Counted from the stretch's first letter, positions 33,532 through 41,633 are shown. The stretch: DNA of 42,622 nt from Gemmatimonadota bacterium (GCA_011390645.1 JAABRY010000015.1:1-42622); one strand, 5' to 3'. Numbers and translations are program-made. The notes: generated by a model from the letters alone, not told the origin.

Positions 33532-34539
33532 CTACTCGGGACTCAAGAACGACCACGCGAACGCAGCACCTTCCACGTCGTGGTTCTGCCGCCCGAGGAT
33601 GCGCTCGAGCCAACGGGGCAGTTGGTAGTTGATCGAGGGCATCGTGTGCCCGCCGCCCTCCACTCGGCAATACTCAACCTCCGCACCCAATGCGGACGCA
33701 GGGTATGACTCGCAGACGATGGTACTCGCGTCGCCAGGGTCAACATCAGGAAGCGTGCGTATCGCGGTGGGTGGCCCATCCGCTCGATTGGCGGCGCGCC
33801 AGATGTCGCGCGTCGCTTCGGCGGAACGCACGCTGCCTCTTTCGCCGCCGCCGACCTGCCCTCCAGCATACGGCGTGAGCGGATCCGCGGTGCCGTTGAC
33901 GAGAAGGATGGGTACCGGACGGGTTGGGTCAGCGCACTCGCCGCCTTCGGGCATGTTCGCAACGAACGCCGCGACGCGCGCCACGCGGTCGGGGCGTTCG
34001 GTAGCGAACCGGTACGCCATCATCCCGCCATTCGATGCACCGGTGACGAGCACTCGGGGCGAAACGGCGAACCGTCGTTCGGCCCAGTCAGCGAGGGCCA
34101 CGAGAAAGCCAACGTCGTCCGCCGTCGAACCCGTGACTTCGCCACCGCTTGGGCTGCGACAGTCGTTCCAGCGCTGATTGTCCCCACGCGGACTCCCCGT
34201 CTCTGGCGCGGTCCCATTCGGGACCAGAAGAAGGAATCCGTGGCTATCCGCCAACTCGGGCCACGCCTGCGTGCCCCCCGCGTTGGGACGGAAAAGCTCG
34301 TCCATGCCCTGCGTCCCACCATGGAGCAGGAGTACAGCTGAACTCCTCTCGGACATCCGGCGCGGAATGTAGAACCGGAAGCTTCGCTCCTGTCCCCCAT
34401 GCGCGAGGGTGCCTTCGTGCCACCCGGGTGCGGTGCTGTCTTCAGGGAGCGGTGTGATGCCCGAAGATCGCTTGGCACAACCCGTCAGCAAGGCCGTGGC
34501 AGCGAGGATCGTTGTCAGTGTGATGCCGGACCGGGTCAC
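33532..34539 (-). CDS. PHB-depolymerase-like (CE1/LpqC) esterase lipoprotein
   Basis: From a GTG at 34539 the product has 335 residues with a lipoprotein signal (VTRSGITLTTILAATALLTGC, cysteine 21). The longer frame to an ATG at 34677 would overlap the neighbouring gene by about 50 bp and bury the signal. The catalytic set is 'LLLHGGTQG', 'VTGASNGGM' (S169), 'VNGTADPLTPYAGG' (acid) and 'EGGGHTMPS' (His). The family cleaves PHB, feruloyl or other short esters; here it is a periplasmic or surface enzyme of unknown substrate. It is related to 13657-14634 but has different flanks. The start is uncertain because no ribosome site is obvious. Confidence 0.83.
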   Translation of the reverse strand: MTRSGITLTTILAATALLTGCAKRSSGITPLPEDSTAPGWHEGTLAHGGQERSFRFYIPRRMSERSSAVLLLHGGTQGMDELFRPNAGGTQAWPELADSHGFLLLVPNGTAPETGSPRGDNQRWNDCRSPSGGEVTGSTADDVGFLVALADWAERRFAVSPRVLVTGASNGGMMAYRFATERPDRVARVAAFVANMPEGGECADPTRPVPILLVNGTADPLTPYAGGQVGGGERGSVRSAEATRDIWRAANRADGPPTAIRTLPDVDPGDASTIVCESYPASALGAEVEYCRVEGGGHTMPSINYQLPRWLERILGRQNHDVEGAAFAWSFLSPE

Positions 34540-34625
34540 CCAATAAACCGCATCGTTGGCATGCTTGTCCCGAGCGGTGAACACGCGCGACCCCTGAGTG
34601 CCAGATGTTGCGCACATATGGGCCG

Positions 34626-35123
34626 TTACTGCGCTGCCGCCTGATCCGATCCCCAGGCATCGCGCGCCACGCGCCACACACCGTCAGCGCCACGCTGATA
34701 GATGATCAGCCCCCAACCGGTTCCCACGATCGGATCGCCACCCGCCTTGGGGGTATCGGTCGACGTGTACGAGTAGCGCTCCCACGCCCAGTCGCCGTTG
34801 ACGACGAACTCCTGTACCGGCTTGTCCCACCGCGTGTCGAACGCCTCCACATACCCCGTGAGCCAAGGCCGCAGCGCGTCCTTCCCGATGAAGGGCGGGG
34901 CGTTGGGCGCCATGAAGACCACGTCATCGGTGAGCATGGCGAGCATTGAGTCGACGTTGTTTGAGTTGATGGCCGCGACGTAGGCGTCATGCGCCTGACG
35001 CGCTGCGGCATCGGAGGCTTCCGTCGCAGCCGTTGCAGCGGCCGCATCCGGGGCGTCGGTGGCAGGGGGGGCGCAGGCGGTGCACACGGCGACGAGCGCC
35101 ACGGCGGCGAGAGCGGTTCGCAT
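34626..35123 (-). CDS. NTF2-like (SnoaL/DUF4440) lipoprotein
   Basis: A 165-residue protein. The start at 35123 gives MRTALAAVALVAVCTAC, a lipoprotein signal, behind GGAG at 9 bases. An Ala-rich linker leads to an NTF2-like domain: 'AHDAYVAAINSNNVDSMLAMLTDDVVFMAPNAPPFIGKDALRPWL' and 'GWGLIIYQRGADGVWRVARDAWGSD'. These cone-shaped folds bind or convert small hydrophobic molecules; no catalytic residue is assigned. It is one of three NTF2-like genes in this minus-strand run. Confidence 0.85.
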   Translation of the reverse strand: MRTALAAVALVAVCTACAPPATDAPDAAAATAATEASDAAARQAHDAYVAAINSNNVDSMLAMLTDDVVFMAPNAPPFIGKDALRPWLTGYVEAFDTRWDKPVQEFVVNGDWAWERYSYTSTDTPKAGGDPIVGTGWGLIIYQRGADGVWRVARDAWGSDQAAAQ

Positions 35124-35223
35124 CAGCAGAAACTCCGGTGGGAGAGGAAGAGGGGACACAACGAGGTGCCGTTGGCAGATCGAACCCGGTGCCCAACCAA
35201 GCTTATCGCCGGAAACCCACACC

Positions 35224-35273
35224 GGCAACCCAGTCCGATGCGCCCGTTCACCCGTCACCCGCACTGGGCTGCC
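35224..35273. repeat. Long-arm hairpin between two lipoprotein genes
   Basis: GGCAACCCAGT (35224-35234) pairs with ACTGGGCTGCC (35263-35273) across a 28-bp loop, 10 of 11 Watson-Crick pairs plus one wobble. It lies just after the stop of the gene at 35282-35902. There is no T-tract, so it may protect a 3' end or be a decayed mobile-element end. Confidence 0.5.
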
Positions 35274-35281
35274 ACAACAGG

Positions 35282-35902
35282 TCAGGGAGCGCCCGGCCCT
35301 TCGGCAGGAACGACTTCGAGGCGGAGACCGACGAAGCGCATGAGCGGTCGGCGTGCCGTGCCTCGCGCCTCAGCGATCGAGACGCCATACGGTTCCTTCG
35401 CGACGCTCAGGTAGTACCCAGGGCGCGTGATCGAGGATGTGAGTTCGGGTGCCAGAGAACCCAACGAGGCTGTCGTGATGTTGCCGCGCGGAGGCAGACG
35501 AAACACGGACGTCTTGATCAATGCACCGTAACATTCGTCGCCAGGTGAACCCGGACAGCCTGTCACTTGGAAGTAGACGGTGTCACCGACCCAGCCGAGG
35601 AGCCACGGGCTGAAGGAGATTCGGTGTGCGGGCGGGGCGAGAAGTTGTCCGCTGTCGACCAGTGCTCGCGACGGAAGGTCGATGACGTACAGGTCCGCGC
35701 GTTGAACGAGGACGCGGGGTACGCCGCCATCGGGGAACGCCGCGAGACCCGTGGCAACTTGAGAACGCTCGTACTTGACGATGACGGCGAGCCGCGAGCC
35801 ATCCGGCTTGAGGGCGAGACTCTGCACCGTGACATGGTCTTCTGCTGGACCATAGGTGCACGCGGCGAGTACGGCAGTGATGAGGAGCAGCGGATATTTC
35901 AT
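35282..35902 (-). CDS. Hypothetical lipoprotein
   Basis: A 206-residue protein starting MKYPLLLITAVLAAC, a short lipoprotein signal with cysteine 15. It then has beta-strand-rich segments ('VQSLALKPDGSRLAVIVKYERS', 'ADLYVIDLPSRALVDSGQL', 'ISFSPWLLGWVGDTVYFQVTGC') like propeller or PD40/WD40-type blades, though too few for a full propeller. Two cysteines ('TGCPGSPGDECYG') may form a disulfide. I do not recognise a function. The ribosome site is weak. Confidence 0.75.
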   Translation of the reverse strand: MKYPLLLITAVLAACTYGPAEDHVTVQSLALKPDGSRLAVIVKYERSQVATGLAAFPDGGVPRVLVQRADLYVIDLPSRALVDSGQLLAPPAHRISFSPWLLGWVGDTVYFQVTGCPGSPGDECYGALIKTSVFRLPPRGNITTASLGSLAPELTSSITRPGYYLSVAKEPYGVSIAEARGTARRPLMRFVGLRLEVVPAEGPGAP

Positions 35903-36071
35903 TGCGTATGCAGCCTTACGGCATGTGGTTCTGCTGTCCGGCCAGATGGTCTCATCGTACCGTGACCTGCAAGGTGAATGCTTCGCAGGACCCTGTGGCG
36001 GGCGCGGGCCGAGGCGTCAGTCCCGAAAGCAGCAGGCGCGGGTTGGCGCTCCCCTGGCTCTGACGGCTCGC

Positions 36072-36557
36072 TCATCCCTTCAACTGGCTCTCATGACTGG
36101 AGGCCAACTGCCAGCCATGGTCTCCACAACTGTAGACGCGAGTGAACCGATACCGTCCGGTAAAGACACTGCCTGCGCGTGGTCCTGCGGTATAGCTGCC
36201 ATTCTTCGTGATGTCTGCGGTGAGAAGTCCGACTGTTCCGTGCAAACGCACGGTGATGTTCTCGGAGTGAAAGGCCTTGAGTTGCACCTCCTTGGCACCA
36301 TACGAGCGCAGTAGTTCCTGTCGATCTCGCACCTCACCGCTGGCGGTGATGAACAGAAAGTCTGCCGCCAAGAGCCTGGCCAGACGAGTCACATCGCTCT
36401 CTCGGATCGCTGCTTCGAACTCCGCGTTGGCAGCCACCACCGCGGCCTCGTTGCGCAACGCAGACTCACACCGGGGTGCGGGTGTTTGTGCCGCAATGGT
36501 CAAAGGAAGGGTGGATAGGCCGGCGACCAGCCACACACAACGCATGAGATACCGCAT
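36072..36557 (-). CDS. Secreted NTF2-like (DUF4440) protein
   Basis: A 161-residue protein. The start at 36557 has an AGGAG site and gives a type I signal peptide ending 'LTIAAQ'. The mature part is DUF4440: 'ANAEFEAAIRESDVTRLARLLAADFLFITASGEVRDRQELLRSYGA', 'IRLHGTVGLLTADI' type strands and 'GRYRFTRVYSCGDHGWQLASSHES'. Two cysteines could pair. It is probably periplasmic; ligand unknown. The spacer after its stop is featureless apart from GC richness. Confidence 0.85.
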   Translation of the reverse strand: MRYLMRCVWLVAGLSTLPLTIAAQTPAPRCESALRNEAAVVAANAEFEAAIRESDVTRLARLLAADFLFITASGEVRDRQELLRSYGAKEVQLKAFHSENITVRLHGTVGLLTADITKNGSYTAGPRAGSVFTGRYRFTRVYSCGDHGWQLASSHESQLKG

Positions 36558-36672
36558 TCCCGCTCCTCTTGGCTCTTGGGTAGGCCTGACGTGTGCTTCG
36601 GTTGTGACGCTCATCTGAAATGGGTTGGGCGGGGTGGCCGCAACCGCCCCGGGGCACCGCGGCGTCAGCACC

Positions 36673-37065
36673 TCAGTCGTGGCTCGTGCCCGCTCGCCGT
36701 TGCGCAACATGCCACAGCACCCCCGCAGGATCGACCACGTAGGCAATGCGGAGCCCCCAGGGCTGCACCGCGGGGGGCGTTGGGGGCGCGACGCCAAACT
36801 GTCCGGGCAGGTCCAACGCCTCGATGTCGTGCCACCATTGATCGAGATCGTCCACCATGAGTTGCATCATGGCGTTCTCCGCCCAGTCCTTGTTGTAGCG
36901 CGCCTGGAGCAGAAACTCCCCGCGGCCAATGCGGAATATGGCGATGTCGACAGCCAGCAGTAGCGGCTCGAAGCCGAGAGTCGCATAGAAGCGCTGTGAC
37001 AGCGCAAAATCCTTCGACGGGAGAAACGGCCGAGCCATCTCGGTGCCGGCAACACGCACACTCAT
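36673..37065 (-). CDS. VOC protein, bleomycin-resistance-like
   Basis: A 130-residue protein. The start at 37065 has GGGGAG 7 bases before it. The sequence 'ARPFLPSKDFALSQRFYATLGFEPLLLAVDIAIFRIGRGEFLLQ' and 'WAENAMMQLMVDDLDQWWHDIE...AYVVDPAGVLWHVAQ' matches the bleomycin-resistance branch of the VOC superfamily, whose dimers bind aromatic drugs or metabolites. No metal triad is obvious. It sits alone between a hairpin and the DUF4440 gene in the minus-strand run of small genes, a type often carried by integron cassettes. Confidence 0.85.
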   Translation of the reverse strand: MSVRVAGTEMARPFLPSKDFALSQRFYATLGFEPLLLAVDIAIFRIGRGEFLLQARYNKDWAENAMMQLMVDDLDQWWHDIEALDLPGQFGVAPPTPPAVQPWGLRIAYVVDPAGVLWHVAQRRAGTSHD

Positions 37066-37129
37066 CGAAGCGCTCCCCAACATTGTAGGTACTGGCTCAC
37101 GTGTCGAAGCCAGGTAGGTCTCCACCAAC

Positions 37130-37194
37130 GGCTGCCGATGTGCCGAGCCGACAAGCAGACTCCATGTGGACAGAGTCCTCGCGTACCGGCAGCC
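37130..37194. repeat. 65-bp stem-loop between two genes
   Basis: The outer arms GGCTGCCG (37130-37137) and CGGCAGCC (37187-37194) are perfect complements, and an inner GACTC/GAGTC pair closes a 10-base loop. The element abuts the stop of the upstream membrane gene. It resembles a cassette-end or REP-type hairpin but lacks R-box-like ends. Confidence 0.5.
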
Positions 37195-38153
37195 TATCCC
37201 GGGGCGAGCTCACTTTGCAGCTCTTCCAGGAGAATGGCGCTATCCGCGAGTAGGTCTTCACCCTCTCGAACAGGTCCAAGCCATACTGACGAGACGGCGA
37301 AGACGCTCGGCGTTACCTGCTGCCAGACGGTGCAGAATCGGCGCTGCGGTCCCTGTGTACTCTCATTGCAGCGAGATCCCTCGCGTTCACCATCTGCACG
37401 CGCTTGGGTGATCACCCCCGAATTGAATTGGCCCAGCGACGGTAGGGGAAGGCCTGTCGGAGTCGCATAGAACTGCACGATGATCGGCTGCATCCGTGCC
37501 AACGCGTCGCACACGGGCTGCCGGGACGACACGACAGCGCCGCTTTCGCACTCCGCTTCGAGTCCCCGTCGGAACGAGACGAGCGACACCCCGGCATGGG
37601 CTACTGCAATCGGTGTGGTTCCCCCGTCGGTTGCCCGACACAGCGCGCGGACATGTGGTTTCCCGCCTGGCTCGTCCCCGTAGTACCCCTCCCATTCCTG
37701 TGCGAGCGCTCCTTCTGCCTCGACAGACCGGAGGCCGAAACCGCGCGGAACAGTCAGGCTGAGGTCACCGATATGAAATTCAACCGCTGTGGCGCAGGAT
37801 GCCTCCGGTACACGCTGACGTTCCAGAAGGAAGGCCGAACCCGCGAGCGACGGGGCGAGAGCCACGAGCACCACGGGAAGGACACCTGCGATGCGACGCG
37901 CCACCACGCCCCAGACAAGTCCTGCCAGCAGTGCGCCTGCCGTCCACGCGCCGGCGTACATCGCTGCGCCGATCGTGTACGGATCCAGACCAAGCATGGC
38001 CACCACGGGCCACGGCCACGCCGCCCCTGCGATCAGCAGGAGTGCAGAGCGCCACAGCACAGGCCGTCCCCGAAGCGCCGTGAATGCGGCAGCGCACGCA
38101 GTGACCGCGGCCATCGCCAAAAGGAGACTGGTACTCGTGTGAAGCGGAAACAT
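37194..38153 (-). CDS. Membrane-anchored protein of unknown function
   Basis: A 319-residue protein. The start at 38153 (MFPLHTSTSLLLAMAAV) is chosen because translation then begins with a helix. Four hydrophobic segments lie in the first 110 residues or so, followed by an extracytoplasmic domain of about 210 residues with eight or so cysteines ('ASCATAVEFHIGDLSLTVPRGFGL', 'HVRALCRATDGG', 'EAECESGAVVSSRQPVCDAL', 'GSRCNESTQGPQRRFCTVW') likely to form disulfides. No family is recognised. It ends directly against the 65-bp stem-loop. Confidence 0.7.
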   Translation of the reverse strand: MFPLHTSTSLLLAMAAVTACAAAFTALRGRPVLWRSALLLIAGAAWPWPVVAMLGLDPYTIGAAMYAGAWTAGALLAGLVWGVVARRIAGVLPVVLVALAPSLAGSAFLLERQRVPEASCATAVEFHIGDLSLTVPRGFGLRSVEAEGALAQEWEGYYGDEPGGKPHVRALCRATDGGTTPIAVAHAGVSLVSFRRGLEAECESGAVVSSRQPVCDALARMQPIIVQFYATPTGLPLPSLGQFNSGVITQARADGEREGSRCNESTQGPQRRFCTVWQQVTPSVFAVSSVWLGPVREGEDLLADSAILLEELQSELAPG

Positions 38154-38336
38154 GAGAGGCCGCGGTGAAAGGAACTCAATCGGGACTGCATCGGAAGCGG
38201 ACCCACCGGATCGACTGCGCTGCGCACAGCGGTGTCCCGAGACCAGTGAGAAAAGCAATCACACAAGCCTCTCGGTCCCTGGAGCGCGTTCGATCCTATC
38301 GGGGATCCGGGACAACTCCCTCGTGTCGGTGCACCG

Positions 38337-38720
38337 CTAGACGTCATCGTCGCGACGTGGCGCGACCTCAAGCTCCATCGATTCGATTTGGCCGTCTACG
38401 ATGGAGAAGCGGTGACCGACGTAGTCATCGGCGAGCGTGGTGCCAGCCAGATCGCGAACGACCTGGTGCACCTGCACAAGAATGCGATGATCCTGCTCGA
38501 GCGCGAACCCGATGGGCTCAACGCATGGATCAATCTCATTCCACTGCGCCTTCCAATACGCACGGACTTCATCAGGTCCTCGGACGACACCGCCTTTGAA
38601 TGCTCGGGGCCAAGCCACCGTTTCGGTCATCAGCGCCAGCGCGGCATCGGCGTCCCTGGCGTTGAAGGCGGCGTACGCAGCGCGGAGCAACTCAATGTGC
38701 GAGGTTCGTGGTTCGGTCAC
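38337..38720 (-). CDS. NTF2-like (SnoaL-type) protein
   Basis: A 127-residue protein starting at GTG 38720, with GGAG 7 bases upstream. The sequence 'HIELLRAAYAAFNARDADAALALMTETVAWPRAFKGGVVRGPDEVRAYWKAQW' and 'VQVHQVVRDLAGTTLADDYVGHRFSIVDGQIESMEL' is a SnoaL-like NTF2 fold. It is cytoplasmic, with no signal. The ligand or reaction is unknown. It is the first gene after the attC-like site at 38750-38860 and therefore looks like the next cassette in the array. Confidence 0.88.
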   Translation of the reverse strand: MTEPRTSHIELLRAAYAAFNARDADAALALMTETVAWPRAFKGGVVRGPDEVRAYWKAQWNEIDPCVEPIGFALEQDHRILVQVHQVVRDLAGTTLADDYVGHRFSIVDGQIESMELEVAPRRDDDV

Positions 38721-38749
38721 TTATGGGCTCCGTTGTACTGTTGGGTGGC

Positions 38750-38860
38750 GGTTAACGTGCTGCGATTCTGCGGCGGGGCCTGCCGAGGCCCGCGCCTACC
38801 TCAGTCAATCTAGAGAGCGCGGGCCGAGGCAGATGGCCGCGACCGCAGCACGCGCTAGTG
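38750..38860 (-). repeat. attC-like site 3
   Basis: Read on the minus strand, it begins in CACTAG at the stop of the propeller gene and ends in GTTAACC, one base off the GTTRRRY R-box. The outer arms CGTGCTGCG/CGCAGCACG (38844-38852 and 38756-38764) are perfect, and the inner GGCCCGCGC/GCGCGGGCC arms (38817-38825 and 38787-38795) close a 21-base loop. Its 3' half (GCCGCAGAATCGCAG) matches sites 2 and 4 with one change. Confidence 0.6.
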
Positions 38861-40189
38861 AGATTGCGGGACGCGCAGCTCCTGCGGAATCGCATAGATC
38901 TCGACATGCTCCCCCTCCTCACCGACCGCCACGACCGCCACGATGCGGCCGTTGGCAATGCTGTACACCGCGCGGTCGGGCGGGAGCTGCATGAGGCCGT
39001 GCAGCGTGCCGTCCGTCCGGAAGACCCACCAGTTCCTTGGCGCATCCGGTGGTGACTGCTCCTCCATCCAGATCAGACTGTCAGGTGCGAACGTCTGAAT
39101 CCGCCAGGACGGATGTCGGGTCGGGGCCGGCGTCCCGGGCGGCATGTCACTTCCCGGGTTCCCACTCCCGTCTGCCCATTGCCGCCAGGCGCTGGCGAGT
39201 TCACGCTCGGTGACGGGCGCCGGTTCGCGGCAGAGTCGGATGCTGCTGCGCATCTCCCCTGTTGGCTCGTACTGGTCGACCTGAAAGCGCTGGCCATTCG
39301 TCCGCCAAAAGTGACCACCGATGCCAGCAACACTTTCGGGAATGGAAAAGTGCAAAGGGGAAAAGTTGAGACCGCCGCCCTCGTACATGTGGAACACCCA
39401 CGCTTCCAGCCGCAGCTCGCCGATCCGTACCGCGTCGCTCCCGTCCTCGTTGAGCTGCAACAACCACCCTCGTCCAAAGCGCTCAGCAGGGTATCCAATC
39501 TTGAGGCCTGGGGGATCCGCCTGATCGATGAGGCGCTGCATCGCGAGGATCTCACCGTCGGGAAGCCTGCCGACGATCGTGGTCAAGCCAGGCACCGGTC
39601 CGCTGCCGGCATTGAGTTCCCCATCCCACGGAATCCCTCGGACTCGTCCGATTCTCGCGATGCTCGCATCGGGCCGGAGCAGCGTGATGCGTGCGCCCTT
39701 TTGATCCGTGATGGCCATCGTGTCGGCCGACAGGAGGAAGAGACTGCCGAGCCGATTGTAATCCCCTGGCCCTTCACCGCGCTGTCCGATGCGACGGACG
39801 AAGCGTCCGGTAGAGTCGAACACGAAGACTTCGGATGTCAGGGAGTCCGCCAACACGATCAGGCCGGAACTCAGCACCGCGCCCATCGACTTCCCGAACG
39901 GCTCGACGCCTGCGGAATCTCGCCCGAGAATCCGCGTCACCACCGTCGGATGCAGGATGGCATCAGGAGGGTAGCCTCCGGAGGGTGGCCGGTGCTCGAT
40001 GATCGCGACCCCCGCACTGTCTCGACGATGTTCACCGACCTCGCTGGAAGCGCACACGGGTGACGACAGGTTCTCTGCCTCAAGCCACCTGACCTTGGAT
40101 GGCGAACACGCGACCAACGCACACGCGATGACCAGGGTGAGATGGCCGCACGGTTGGGTTGGCGCGTACGCACCAGAGGGTCGGCTCAT
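38855..40189 (-). CDS. 6-bladed beta-propeller lipoprotein
   Basis: A 444-residue protein with the signal 'HLTLVIACALVAC' (lipobox cysteine 28). The body carries NHL/6-bladed-propeller-like repeats: 'LIVLADSLTSEVFVFDSTGRFVRRIGQRGEGPGDYNRLGSLFLLSADTMAITDQKGARITLLRPD', and later 'GWLLQLNEDGSDAVRIGELRLEAW' and 'PRNWWVFRTDGTLHGLMQLP'. The 'VFDSTGRFVRRIG-GEGPG' motif is common in envelope lipoproteins of Gemmatimonadota-like bacteria. It may bind carbohydrate or protein partners; none is known. At 1.3 kb it is large for an integron-like cassette, but it lies between attC-like sites 1 and 3. Confidence 0.82.
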   Translation of the reverse strand: MSRPSGAYAPTQPCGHLTLVIACALVACSPSKVRWLEAENLSSPVCASSEVGEHRRDSAGVAIIEHRPPSGGYPPDAILHPTVVTRILGRDSAGVEPFGKSMGAVLSSGLIVLADSLTSEVFVFDSTGRFVRRIGQRGEGPGDYNRLGSLFLLSADTMAITDQKGARITLLRPDASIARIGRVRGIPWDGELNAGSGPVPGLTTIVGRLPDGEILAMQRLIDQADPPGLKIGYPAERFGRGWLLQLNEDGSDAVRIGELRLEAWVFHMYEGGGLNFSPLHFSIPESVAGIGGHFWRTNGQRFQVDQYEPTGEMRSSIRLCREPAPVTERELASAWRQWADGSGNPGSDMPPGTPAPTRHPSWRIQTFAPDSLIWMEEQSPPDAPRNWWVFRTDGTLHGLMQLPPDRAVYSIANGRIVAVVAVGEEGEHVEIYAIPQELRVPQSH

Positions 40190-40247
40190 CGACTGGCCTC
40201 AGTTGTCACGGAAATCGCATGGCGTGTCGGAGGGAAGGTATCCTGGT

Positions 40248-40324
40248 GTCTAGCGCTCGGCGTCAGCCGAAGCGTCGCGCCCATCATGCACACGCACCGC
40301 TGTCGGCTGCACGCCGTGTCAGTC
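40248..40324 (-). repeat. attC-like site 1
   Basis: On the minus strand it begins GACTGACAC, overlapping the DJ-1 gene's TGA, and ends GCTAGAC, one base off GTTRRRY. The 5' arm GCGTGCAGCCGACAGCG (40298-40314) pairs with GCGTCAGCCGAAGCG read as its complement (40260-40274). The 5' arm has two extra unpaired bases, a G and a C, as expected for extrahelical bases of attC. Confidence 0.65.
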
Positions 40325-40912
40325 AATTCCTTCTGGCAGACGGGCACTCCGGAACATTGTGGCCCATGCGGCCCGGTCCTCGACGCTGAGCACGTCAAGC
40401 TCTTCGAACAGTTCACGCGCGAACTCCACGTCGCCCAGGCCACTGGCGGTGATGAGGCCTCGGTCCCGAACAGCCGGAGCGTTGACATAGCTGGCTGCGT
40501 CGGCGTACCCGGGTACGTGTGACCGGAGATACTCGAGCCCGTTGCTCGTGTGATGACGCCCTCGCACCAACCCCATTCGAGCGACCGCCACCGTCGCCGC
40601 GCAGATGGCGGCGATCGGAACATCGTTCGCGTCCAGACGGTGTACCAACTGTTCGAGTTCCGGCGCGATCAGCGAGTGCTCCCATCTGTCGCCGCCCGGG
40701 AGAATGAACGCCGCAACATCCGTGGGGTCGACCTGGGTCACGGTTGTCGACGGCAGTACACGGAGACCGCCCATCGACGAGACCTCGGCCGATGTCAGGC
40801 CGACTGATTCCACGCGATACTGACCGTGACGCCGCAGTTCCGCGATGGCGTGGGCAGGCTCCCAATCGGCGAACCCGTCAACAAGGAGCAAGTAGACTGC
40901 TTTGTCTGGCAT
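40319..40912 (-). CDS. DJ-1/PfpI family protein
   Basis: A 197-residue class I glutamine-amidotransferase-like protein: 'AVYLLLVDGFADWEPAHAIAELRRHG' with E18, 'VGLTSAEVSSMGGLRVLPS', 'AAFILPGGDRWE', and the nucleophile elbow 'IAAICAATVAVARMGL' with C104, followed by 'TASGLGDVEFARELFEEL'. The Glu-Cys pair matches DJ-1-type deglycase, protease or chaperone members. It is cytoplasmic; AGGGA precedes the ATG. Its stop codon lies inside the R-box of attC-like site 1, and site 2 lies upstream, giving a tidy one-gene cassette. Confidence 0.9.
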   Translation of the reverse strand: MPDKAVYLLLVDGFADWEPAHAIAELRRHGQYRVESVGLTSAEVSSMGGLRVLPSTTVTQVDPTDVAAFILPGGDRWEHSLIAPELEQLVHRLDANDVPIAAICAATVAVARMGLVRGRHHTSNGLEYLRSHVPGYADAASYVNAPAVRDRGLITASGLGDVEFARELFEELDVLSVEDRAAWATMFRSARLPEGID

Positions 40913-40942
40913 GGCGCTTCCCTAGTCGTGATCGGTCAGTCT

Positions 40943-40998
40943 GCCAAGCGTCCTGCGCTTCTGCGGCGGGGCCCGTCCGCAGCAAGCGCGTGTTAGCC
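40943..40998 (-). repeat. attC-like site 2
   Basis: On the minus strand it begins GGCTAAC (near RYYYAAC), 5 bases after the PIN gene stop, and ends GCTTGGC. The 5' arm GCGCTTGCTGCGGACGG (40973-40989) matches the complement of the 3' arm, GCGCTTCTGCGGCGG (40955-40969), except for two inserted bases, a G and an A. These unpaired bases in one arm are the attC hallmark. Confidence 0.7.
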
Positions 40999-41003
40999 CG
41001 CCT

Positions 41004-41381
41004 CTACTTGCGCTTCGGGACGTAGCGCACGCCGGGTAGTCCGTCAAAGTCGGCGTCCATTGTCCAAAGCGTCGCGCCGTACTGCTGTGCTGTCGCGAAA
41101 ATGATACTGTCGGCGAGTGGCAGGGCGTGGTCGACGCCAAGCTTGGCGGCCGCCAAGGCGATCCCGCTGTCGAGGGGTACGATCCGGCCTTGGTGCAGCA
41201 AGGCAGCTGCCTGGAGCGCCGCATCCTCTCCACGTTGCTGCATGACACGGCGCGCAACCTCCACCAGCACGATCGCCGGTACCAGCAAGTCCTTGCCAGC
41301 CTCAATCGCCGAGGCAAACCGCCCCGCGTTTGGTCCGGCGGCGAAGTACTCCAGCCACGCAGATGAGTCGACGACGTTCAC
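41004..41381 (-). CDS. vapC: PIN-domain toxin, VapC type
   Basis: A 125-residue PIN ribonuclease. The acidic site is complete: D5 ('VVDSSAWLEY'), E41 ('VLVEVARRVM'), D91 ('LPLADSIIFATAQ') and D109/D111 ('TMDADFD'). VapC toxins cleave tRNA or rRNA when released from the antitoxin. The GTG start overlaps the upstream antitoxin stop as GTGA. The stop is followed at once by attC-like site 2. Toxin-antitoxin pairs stabilise integron arrays, which fits the setting. Confidence 0.92.
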   Translation of the reverse strand: MNVVDSSAWLEYFAAGPNAGRFASAIEAGKDLLVPAIVLVEVARRVMQQRGEDAALQAAALLHQGRIVPLDSGIALAAAKLGVDHALPLADSIIFATAQQYGATLWTMDADFDGLPGVRYVPKRK

Positions 41382-41584
41382 ACGCGATCCGCGTCACGCG
41401 GAACACTGGTGTCGATGCCCTTGAGGAATCCGCGCATGGCGCGCATGGAGCGGACCGGAATGAACTCGATGCGATTCTGGTACTGCAGGGCCTGCACCTT
41501 CTGGCCAGGCTCCAGCCCCATCGCCTCGCGGATTGCCCGCGGAATGACGACTTGGAACTTCGGGGATACGGTCACAACGGACAT
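41378..41584 (-). CDS. vapB: AbrB/MazE-type antitoxin, VapB type
   Basis: A 68-residue swapped-hairpin DNA-binding protein: 'MSVVTVSPKFQVVIPRAIREAMGLEPGQKVQALQYQNRIEFIPV', then a tail ('MRAMRGFLKGIDTSVPRDADRV') that would bind and block the toxin. The start at 41584 has GAGG 6 bases upstream. It probably represses its own promoter with the toxin as co-repressor; palindromes at 41593-41633 are candidate operators. Confidence 0.92.
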   Translation of the reverse strand: MSVVTVSPKFQVVIPRAIREAMGLEPGQKVQALQYQNRIEFIPVRSMRAMRGFLKGIDTSVPRDADRV

Positions 41585-41592
41585 GGCAACCT

Positions 41593-41633
41593 CATCGATA
41601 GATGTACTGTACAACGATACGTCCATCGATGGA
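41593..41633. promoter_or_regulatory. Palindromes upstream of the vapBC pair
   Basis: There are three closely spaced inverted repeats: CATC-GATA-GATG (41593-41604), TGTAC-T-GTACA (41603-41613, perfect) and TCCATCGATGGA (41622-41633, perfect). The first begins 9 bp upstream of the antitoxin ATG. Autoregulated antitoxins of the AbrB/MazE fold bind such sites. The AT-rich stretch may include the promoter. Confidence 0.55.

Noticed and set aside
36558-36672. Possible attC-like element after the VOC gene
   Set aside because: A GC-rich hairpin (GCCGC...CCCCGGGG...GCGGC) exists, but there are no R-box-like ends and no matching arms with extra bases.
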